NCBI GenBank assembly: GCA_002308815.1
Contig: DBVX01000017.1
Coordinates: forward strand, 2,096 to 30,528
DNA length: 28,433 nt
DNA from: Bacteroidales bacterium UBA1253
GTDB lineage: Bacteria > Bacteroidota > Bacteroidia > Bacteroidales > Paludibacteraceae
Direction of reading: 5' to 3'
Of the stretch, positions 22,877 to 28,433 are shown piece by piece. The notes under the pieces are model-generated. The model had not been told where the DNA came from, did not search any database, and was given only the letters and a program-made list of their open reading frames with translations. Positions within the stretch are counted from its first letter, which is position 1, and each line of letters opens with the position of its first letter. The position numbers and the translations under genes are program-made.

Positions 22877-25390
22877 TTATTTACCCGCCTGGATGCCTCC
22901 GCCTCCGCCAAGACGGGATGATTCGTCCATAACGCCGACCTTGCGGTATTTATGCTGTTGGTGCTGTCCGAACATCCATGTAAGGGAAAGCGTGACACGC
23001 TGTTCGCGGACGGTGTTGCAAAACCAACTCCTGTAGCCCGGCGTAAGTCCCATATCCGTAGAGGAGAAGCGCATCGAGCGCGTCAGGTCCTGCACATTCA
23101 GGTTGAAAATAAGTCCTTTTTTCATCCATGTCTTTCTCACGCCGAAATTGAGATAGTACATGCTTTCCTGACGGTCGTAACCTGTCGTCATCGGCGATGA
23201 CCAGTTTCCGTCCAGCGTCATTATCCAATCTTCGGGCAGGTAAGCCGAGAGTGTGCCGCCCACATAGCCATAGTGGCTGCCCAGCTGATACTCAGGCGTG
23301 CCGTCTGTCTTGAGGTCGTAGGATTTGTTGAGGAAATGATACCAACCGGCATTGACAGTGAGAGCCAGCCATGCTCCAACCAATTGGCGATTGGACAGTT
23401 TGCCATTTCCCCCGTCTCCGCTATCGGCAAACTTCGGTACGAGCGGCAGTTCGGTCAGCGACAGATTGCCGCCGTGCGTGGTACACGTGCCGAAATTAGT
23501 CCATTGCAACTGACCTCTGCCGTCGGGAAGGATAGTGGTCTTCTGCGAGAACATGCCTTGCGTGTGCGCGAAGTTGAAAGTCAGATTGAGGTATTGCGTC
23601 CAACTGAAATGCAGTTCCACATCGTTGTTGAACTCCGGCGAGAGACTGGTGTTCCCCTCCTGATAACTATAGGCATCCACATAGGTGCGGAAGGGGTTGA
23701 GCATCCAGTAGTTAGGACGTTTGATACGGCGGGTATAGGATGCCGAAACGCTGACGGGCTGCGCAATCCTGCCTAACGGCGAGGTGGTGTAGCCCACATA
23801 GGCGGTGGGGAAGGGATTGAAATACGACTTGTTGGTCACAGAATCCGCGCTGCTCCAGTCGCCGTGGCTGAAGGTATATTCTCCGCGAAGACCTAACTTG
23901 ACCGTCCAGTGCTCTCCGAACTGCCTGCCCACTGAGATATAGGCTGCGGCTACGTGTTCGCGGTAGAGGAAATCCGAAGGTGTCTGACCTAAAGGAACAC
24001 TGTTGAGCACTGAATCGGTAGTCATGTGGTTGTCGGTGGACGAGAGGGCGTACTTGACACCGGATTCAATCGTACCTGTCTGCCAGAACTTGGTCTGAAA
24101 ATCCAATTTAGCAGAATAAATATCCGCCGCCTGACGGGTGTTTATATCCAGCCCGATTGAGCGGTTGTCAAACCCGGTAAGCTGATGGTTGAACGAGCGG
24201 GTGGAGTAGCGGTTGTAATCCACATTGACGGTCAGTTCGCGCTCCAACGCTTCGTCGAACGTGTGCGTGTAATTGAGGTTGGCAGTGTGTTGCGGAGCAC
24301 GTGTGCGGGTGCTGGTCTCCGTTGTGCTGAATACGGTGTCGTTGCCACGCACGGTGTAGCCTGTATTGCGACCGGGCATAATCTCCTGCCGCATGTCCAT
24401 ATACGGCACTTGCAGGATAAAGCCGAATGTGTTGGCAGAGTCGATATACCAGTCGTTACCCACTTTCATCATATAGTATTGAAAATCTATGTTGTATCCA
24501 GACTTGGAATAGCTGGTAACAGAGGGATCAGAGTATGTCGCAGGTATCTCGCGTCCCGCCTCAAAATCGATGTCATTCTGCGCATATACCTGTGTCAGTT
24601 GTCCGAACGTATATGTCTTTGCGCCCCGGTAATTGAGATTAAGCGACACCATGTCCCTGCTCAGCCATCGTTTGACGTCGCCGAAATACATACCTCCGTA
24701 TCCCGCAGAGAGCATGCCGTTCAGACCTTTCGACATGTTGCGTTTGGTCTTGATATTGATTATGCCTCCTTGTCCCGACGCGTCGTATTTGGCGGAAGGA
24801 TTGGATATAATCTCTATTTTCTCGATGGTGTTTCCGTCTGTGCCGTCTAACATGGCTTTTAGCTGTTGCCCGCCCAGATACGAAGGCTTGCCGTCTATCC
24901 ACACTTCCACGGCCTTGCCGTTGACGGTTATGTTCCCGTCCTTGTCTATACGCACGCCCGGTGCGCGACGGAGGATATCGTTGCCGTTGCTGCCGGCAGA
25001 GAGAGGCGACGCGCTCACGTTCACCACTAATTTGTCCATCTGACGTTCTATCAGAGGTTTCTTGGCTTTGACCTCCACTTCCTGCAGCCGTTCGGTCTCT
25101 TCACGCAACACGAAATCCGGACCCCCGAATTCTGTCCTGTAACCGATATACGAGGCTTGCAGGATATAGTTTTTTGCCTGAACCTCCACAATGTACGAAC
25201 CGTCATCGTTGGTAATCGTACCTGTCAGCAAAGCAGAGTCTTCGGACAACACGGAGATGGTCACAAAAGGCATAGCCTGACCTCGCGAATCGATTACCGT
25301 ACCGTGAATAGTCTCTGCAGAGCAGTGTGCCGTAAGAATAAATGTCAATAACACCCAAAAAAGTAATCGGACAGCATTTTTTGCTTTCAT
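22877..25390 (-). CDS. TonB-dependent receptor-like outer-membrane protein (OMP_b-brl_3 type)
   Basis: This 837-residue protein has a signal peptide (cleavage near CSA-ET, residue 25) and a CarboxypepD_reg-like domain (about 27-95, IHGTVIDSRGQAMPFVTISVL). A clear plug domain (about 112-218) includes GNDILRRAPGVRIDKDGNITVNGK, VWIDGKPSYLGG, IEKIEIISNPSAKYDASGQGGIINIKTK. A barrel of the outer-membrane beta-barrel 3 family follows, with SVSASYTRRIKRPNYWMLNPF typical of that family. It is probably an uptake receptor with an unknown ligand. Instead of ending at the last strand (LSLTWMFGQ), it carries a tail of about 25 residues rich in Gly (RLGGGGGIQAGK). The AraC-type gene lies 82 bases upstream on the same strand and may regulate it. 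Confidence 0.88.
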   Translation of the reverse strand: MKAKNAVRLLFWVLLTFILTAHCSAETIHGTVIDSRGQAMPFVTISVLSEDSALLTGTITNDDGSYIVEVQAKNYILQASYIGYRTEFGGPDFVLREETERLQEVEVKAKKPLIERQMDKLVVNVSASPLSAGSNGNDILRRAPGVRIDKDGNITVNGKAVEVWIDGKPSYLGGQQLKAMLDGTDGNTIEKIEIISNPSAKYDASGQGGIINIKTKRNMSKGLNGMLSAGYGGMYFGDVKRWLSRDMVSLNLNYRGAKTYTFGQLTQVYAQNDIDFEAGREIPATYSDPSVTSYSKSGYNIDFQYYMMKVGNDWYIDSANTFGFILQVPYMDMRQEIMPGRNTGYTVRGNDTVFSTTETSTRTRAPQHTANLNYTHTFDEALERELTVNVDYNRYSTRSFNHQLTGFDNRSIGLDINTRQAADIYSAKLDFQTKFWQTGTIESGVKYALSSTDNHMTTDSVLNSVPLGQTPSDFLYREHVAAAYISVGRQFGEHWTVKLGLRGEYTFSHGDWSSADSVTNKSYFNPFPTAYVGYTTSPLGRIAQPVSVSASYTRRIKRPNYWMLNPFRTYVDAYSYQEGNTSLSPEFNNDVELHFSWTQYLNLTFNFAHTQGMFSQKTTILPDGRGQLQWTNFGTCTTHGGNLSLTELPLVPKFADSGDGGNGKLSNRQLVGAWLALTVNAGWYHFLNKSYDLKTDGTPEYQLGSHYGYVGGTLSAYLPEDWIMTLDGNWSSPMTTGYDRQESMYYLNFGVRKTWMKKGLIFNLNVQDLTRSMRFSSTDMGLTPGYRSWFCNTVREQRVTLSLTWMFGQHQQHKYRKVGVMDESSRLGGGGGIQAGK

Positions 25391-25416
25391 AACATTTTAA
25401 ATTTTGAAATCCGGTG

Positions 25417-25424
25417 CAAAAGTA
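25417..25424 (-). promoter_or_regulatory. -7 box of the TonB-type receptor gene
   Basis: TACTTTTG on the minus strand matches the consensus and lies 26 bases before the ATG. No TTG lies 19-21 bases upstream, which would suit a promoter that needs an activator such as the neighbouring AraC-type protein. That link is inference. Confidence 0.5.
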
Positions 25425-25472
25425 CTGCTTTTCGAGGATGTGGGATATGAAAAAACGGACATTTGCCGTTCT

Positions 25473-26333
25473 CTATGCGAAAAAGACAGAGAAATCGTCG
25501 CTGAGCGGAATGCCTAACATGCGGAATTGCCCGGGTGATACGCATCCCATCTGCTGAAACTCCAATGCCGCGTGGCTCAGGTCGTAATATCCGTGGCGCA
25601 AGACGGTAGCCAGCAAATCAATCGTTCTGCCTTGTGCCGATTGCTGCTGCATATCCTGAACCGTGCGATGGAAACGCCTGAGGCGGATAAACTGCTTGGG
25701 CGCTATACCCACGTATTGGCGGAAAACACGCAGAAACTGCCGCTCGCCCAGACACGCCACTGAAGCCATATCTGCCGCAGAGACAGCGCCTTCAGCCTGA
25801 TCGCAGGCAGCCACAACGCGGCAAATACGGGTGTAATTGTAATCCTCCGTTTTAGGCAGACGGCCGAGAAAGAAAGCATCCAAGAGCGACGCAATATCTT
25901 CCGAGCGAGGCGTGGATTTGAATATCCTGTCGCAGTATCCCAGCCCCTCGTCCGCATATTCGCTCACCGAGAGTACCTGCCCCGCCAACTGCTGAAGGTC
26001 AATACCCAATAGCGCATGCATACCGCCCGGCTGGAAATCCATCATCATTCCTTCAAACCAACCGCAGACGGTCGTCAGTCCCAAGGTCGTCTGGTTGGCT
26101 CCCAAAAGCATCAGTTCGGAGGATTGTTTGCCAGCCACTTCCACCACGGCGTTCCGCATAAAAATAAAACTGCCGTAGTTGGGCAGCAGCGGTTGCACAT
26201 GCTTGCCATTTACAAACCGCATGTCATCCGTCGGCGGAGTCATCGTGTCGGTAGAACCATCGGCTCGCACAAACACATAGCGGCAGATATACGGCCGCAG
26301 GGCTTCGGTGGGTGGGATGATTTGAAAATCCAT
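25473..26333 (-). CDS. AraC-family transcriptional regulator
   Basis: This 286-residue protein has an N-terminal sensing domain (about 1-155) with FQIIPPTEALRPYICRYVFV and FQPGGMHALLG, resembling the DUF6597-type domain of some AraC regulators. A C-terminal AraC DNA-binding domain (about 165-270) follows: a first helix-turn-helix around VSAADMASVACLGERQFLRVFRQYVGIAPKQFIRLRRF and a second around LLATVLRHGYYDLSHAALEFQQMGCVSPGQFR. It is followed after 82 bases by the TonB-type receptor gene, its most likely target. The effector is unknown. Confidence 0.9.
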   Translation of the reverse strand: MDFQIIPPTEALRPYICRYVFVRADGSTDTMTPPTDDMRFVNGKHVQPLLPNYGSFIFMRNAVVEVAGKQSSELMLLGANQTTLGLTTVCGWFEGMMMDFQPGGMHALLGIDLQQLAGQVLSVSEYADEGLGYCDRIFKSTPRSEDIASLLDAFFLGRLPKTEDYNYTRICRVVAACDQAEGAVSAADMASVACLGERQFLRVFRQYVGIAPKQFIRLRRFHRTVQDMQQQSAQGRTIDLLATVLRHGYYDLSHAALEFQQMGCVSPGQFRMLGIPLSDDFSVFFA

Positions 26334-26378
26334 GTGTCTAATCTGTTTCTTATAATAGGGTAGATACTATTTTTGTTG

Positions 26379-26408
26379 CAAAGATAGACATAATGTTTGA
26401 AGAAGCAA
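26379..26408 (-). promoter_or_regulatory. Promoter for the AraC-family gene
   Basis: TTG (26406-26408), 19 bases, TATCTTTG (26379-26386) on the minus strand match the Bacteroidota consensus. Transcription would start near 26372, about 40 bases before the ATG at 26333. Confidence 0.75.
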
Positions 26409-26732
26409 TCCTTCGGCGTATCAAAATTTATTTTTCTCTTGGTATTGTGTTTGGTTTGTTATGAGCATTCATTATGAACGTATCAGAAAATCTGTTAAAA
26501 TGTTGCGCGCTTAGGTACAATACATATTCTATCGTAAAACTGTCTGTACAGTAAAAGACCTGTTCCTGACAGCATAGGACGCGCAAGGGATGCGCTACTG
26601 CAGTAATTCTCTTCCATTCCTTGTTTGTCCGTAGATATATCAGATATACTTACCCACCTTGCCACAAGGGTTAGTAAATTCGGATAATAATCGGAAATAT
26701 GATAGAAAAAAGCGGGAGTTTGCAAATTTATG
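26409..26732. other. Intergenic region with no supported gene
   Basis: This AT-rich stretch between the divergent AraC-type and mfd promoters holds a 76-codon minus-strand frame (26495-26725) without recognisable domains, which I do not believe is a gene. I see no tRNA, strong hairpin or repeat array in it. Confidence 0.6.
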
Positions 26733-26740
26733 TACCTTTG
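26733..26740 (+). promoter_or_regulatory. -7 box of mfd
   Basis: TACCTTTG is a perfect -7 box 29 bases before the mfd ATG. The -33 element is not recognisable; the nearest TTTG (26719-26722) is too close. Confidence 0.55.
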
Positions 26741-26769
26741 CGCGCTTTTTTATCCGCTTTGCAAAGCCT

Positions 26770-28433
26770 ATGACCATTCAGGAATTCCACAGCCAGTCTG
26801 CACTCACCGTGCCTTCTTTTTCCCTGTCCTCCTATCCTTCCCATTGCCTGTTCAGCGGTCTGCACGCCTCCTGCCGCGCGGTCGTCCTGCTGTCACTGAT
26901 GCGTAGGCAAGGCACGGATCGGACGCTGATTGTGGTGATGGCGAACGAGGACGAGGCACTGTACATGTTCTCGGACATGCAGACGCTGACGGCGGACGCG
27001 CCCGTGTTCTATTTCCCCTGCGCGCGCCACCGCCAAAGGGTGGACGAGGCGATGCTGGTGGAGCGCACGAAGTCGCTCGGGGCGATAGCGGGAGGGCGGC
27101 CGTGCATCGTGGTCACTTATCCGCAGGCGTTGGAAGAGAGTGTGCCGCCCGCAGAGTCGCTGCGGACGGAGCAGTTCGCCCTGCGTACGGGCGAGGATAT
27201 GTCCGTCAGTGACCTGGCCGGACTGCTGGATGAGATGGGGATGGAGCGCGTGGACTTTGTCTATGAGCCGGGTCAGTACGCCGTGCGAGGCGGGATAGTG
27301 GACATCTACAGTTACAGCAACGAGGAGCCGTACCGTCTGGACTTCTTCGGTGACACGATTGACTCGCTGCGCACGTTCGACATAGAGACGCAACTGAGCA
27401 AGGAACGCGTGCAGGAAATAAGCGTGGTGGGCAGGCATTCGGACGCGGTAGCCGAGACAGGGATAGAAGAGTACCTGAAGGACAGAAAGGACCTGCAGTG
27501 GGTGTCTGACGACTGGACGAACATGGCGGACAGCGCACTGTTCGCGCTCATCCGGCGCAGCGGCACGATAGAGATGCGCGACCGCAGCACGTTCCCCGAA
27601 ACGGCACAGGAGGTGGCATTCCATACCGAACCGCAGCCGCTGTTCCACAAGAACTTCTCCCTTCTGATAGACGATCTGCGGCGCAAGCAGGCGGAGGGGT
27701 ACACCGTCTATATCCTTGCCGACCAGAAGAAACAGACCGACCGCCTGCAGGCCGTGCTGGACAACGAGAACGCGGAAAGCGGCTGCGCGCCTCTCTCCTT
27801 CACGCCCGTTGACCGCACGCTTCACGCAGGCTGGGTGGACAAGGCGGGCAAGACCGCGTGCTACACCGACCACGAGATATTCGAGCGCTACCACCGCGTC
27901 AGCATGCGTCACGACAACGCCCGCCGCGGCAAGGCGGTGATGACCCTGCGCGAAATCAACGAACTGCGTCCGGGCGACTATGTGGTGCACAGCGACCACG
28001 GCATAGGGCAGTTCGGCGGACTGGTGACCACCGCCGTCAACGGCAAGCGGCAGGAGATGCTCAAAATCATCTACCGCGACGGCGACACGCTGTTCGTGAG
28101 CATCCACAACCTCCACCGCCTCGCCAAATACAAGGGCCGCGAGGGCTCGGCACCGACCATCAGCAAACTCGGCTCCGGCGCATGGGAGCGGCTGCGCGAG
28201 CGCACGAAAGACAAGATGAAGGACATCGCGCGCGACCTTATCCGCCTCTATGCCAAGCGCAAGCAGGAGAAGGGCTACGCGTACATGCCCGACGGCTACA
28301 TGCAGCACGAACTGGAGGCATCCTTCCTCTATGAGGACACGCCCGATCAGGCGAAGGCGACGCAGGACGTGAAGCGCGACATGGAAAGTCCGATGCCGAT
28401 GGACCGGCTCATCTGCGGCGATGTGGGCTTCGG
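26770..28433 (+). CDS. mfd: Transcription-repair coupling factor Mfd, N-terminal half (cut by window edge)
   Basis: Mfd removes RNA polymerase stalled at DNA damage and recruits UvrA. About 554 codons are present from the ATG at 26770-26772. The UvrB-like N-terminal module is seen in FYFPCARHRQRVDEA, PCIVVTYPQALEESVPP and VDFVYEPGQYAVRGGIVDIYSYSNEEPYRLDFFGD. The RNA-polymerase-interacting (CarD/Tudor-like) domain begins LREINELRPGDYVVHSDHGIGQFGGL. The linker to the translocase follows (WERLRERTKDKMKDIARDLIRLYAKRK, DQAKATQDVKRDMESPMPMDRLICGD). The window ends inside the Walker A motif (GDVGFG...), so the helicase motifs and UvrA-contacting C-terminus are not seen. Confidence 0.95.
   Translation, partial: MTIQEFHSQSALTVPSFSLSSYPSHCLFSGLHASCRAVVLLSLMRRQGTDRTLIVVMANEDEALYMFSDMQTLTADAPVFYFPCARHRQRVDEAMLVERTKSLGAIAGGRPCIVVTYPQALEESVPPAESLRTEQFALRTGEDMSVSDLAGLLDEMGMERVDFVYEPGQYAVRGGIVDIYSYSNEEPYRLDFFGDTIDSLRTFDIETQLSKERVQEISVVGRHSDAVAETGIEEYLKDRKDLQWVSDDWTNMADSALFALIRRSGTIEMRDRSTFPETAQEVAFHTEPQPLFHKNFSLLIDDLRRKQAEGYTVYILADQKKQTDRLQAVLDNENAESGCAPLSFTPVDRTLHAGWVDKAGKTACYTDHEIFERYHRVSMRHDNARRGKAVMTLREINELRPGDYVVHSDHGIGQFGGLVTTAVNGKRQEMLKIIYRDGDTLFVSIHNLHRLAKYKGREGSAPTISKLGSGAWERLRERTKDKMKDIARDLIRLYAKRKQEKGYAYMPDGYMQHELEASFLYEDTPDQAKATQDVKRDMESPMPMDRLICGDVGF

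Noticed and set aside
15680..26700. The same 16-base word AATAATCGGAAATATG near 15680 and 26685
   Set aside because: One exact AT-rich 16-mer match in 28 kb is within reach of chance, and the flanks do not match.
26495..26725. 76-codon minus-strand frame between the AraC-type gene and mfd
   Set aside because: No family resemblance and no promoter; probably chance in an AT-rich gap.

Overview
The window looks like a chromosomal segment of a Bacteroidales (Bacteroidota) bacterium. The evidence is a DUF5689 lipoprotein paired with a TonB-dependent receptor, a DUF1573 protein, a BspA-like leucine-rich-repeat protein with a Bacteroidales-type C-terminal tail, and several promoters of the Bacteroidota form (TTG or TTTG, 19-20 bases, TAnnTTTG). 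I cannot name family or genus. All coordinates and alignments were made by eye.

Region 1 (1-12850, minus strand) is a tight run of nine co-directional genes starting at a good promoter at 12820-12850: RelA/SpoT homologue, DUF1573 protein, MeaB GTPase, DnaB helicase, asparaginyl-tRNA synthetase, TonB-dependent receptor, DUF5689 lipoprotein, CvpA-like protein, and the N-terminal two-fifths or so of glutamine-dependent NAD synthetase (cut by the window edge). Gaps are 45 bases or less and two junctions overlap, so one long transcript is plausible.

Region 2 (12932-15676) holds a divergent N-acetylmuramoyl-L-alanine amidase (plus strand). Convergent to it is an NfeD plus SPFH/band-7 pair (minus strand) with its own promoter.

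Region 3 (15677-22876) is accessory. It contains a 5'-truncated secreted-protein fragment, a BspA-like LRR protein, and an array of three DUF1016 (YhcG-like, PDDEXK nuclease fold) genes on the minus strand. The three proteins are divergent, yet the spacers flanking them are three near-identical copies (about 93-94% by hand alignment) of a roughly 230-bp element. Each spacer carries a hairpin with a T-run, a promoter whose -33 box lies in the hairpin loop, and a structured leader. One DUF1016 gene is intact (20681-21721), one has an in-frame amber codon, and one is 5'-truncated with an A9 frameshift. Each has (quasi-)palindromic DNA inside the reading frame at the same protein position, just before a conserved W-S/Y-H motif. 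This cassette-like array with in-frame palindromes is the best candidate for an undescribed system here.

Region 4 (22877-28433) has an AraC-family regulator followed by a second TonB-type outer-membrane receptor (both minus strand), then the divergent 5' half of mfd (plus strand), cut by the window edge just inside its helicase P-loop. I see no tRNA, rRNA, CRISPR array or complete insertion sequence.
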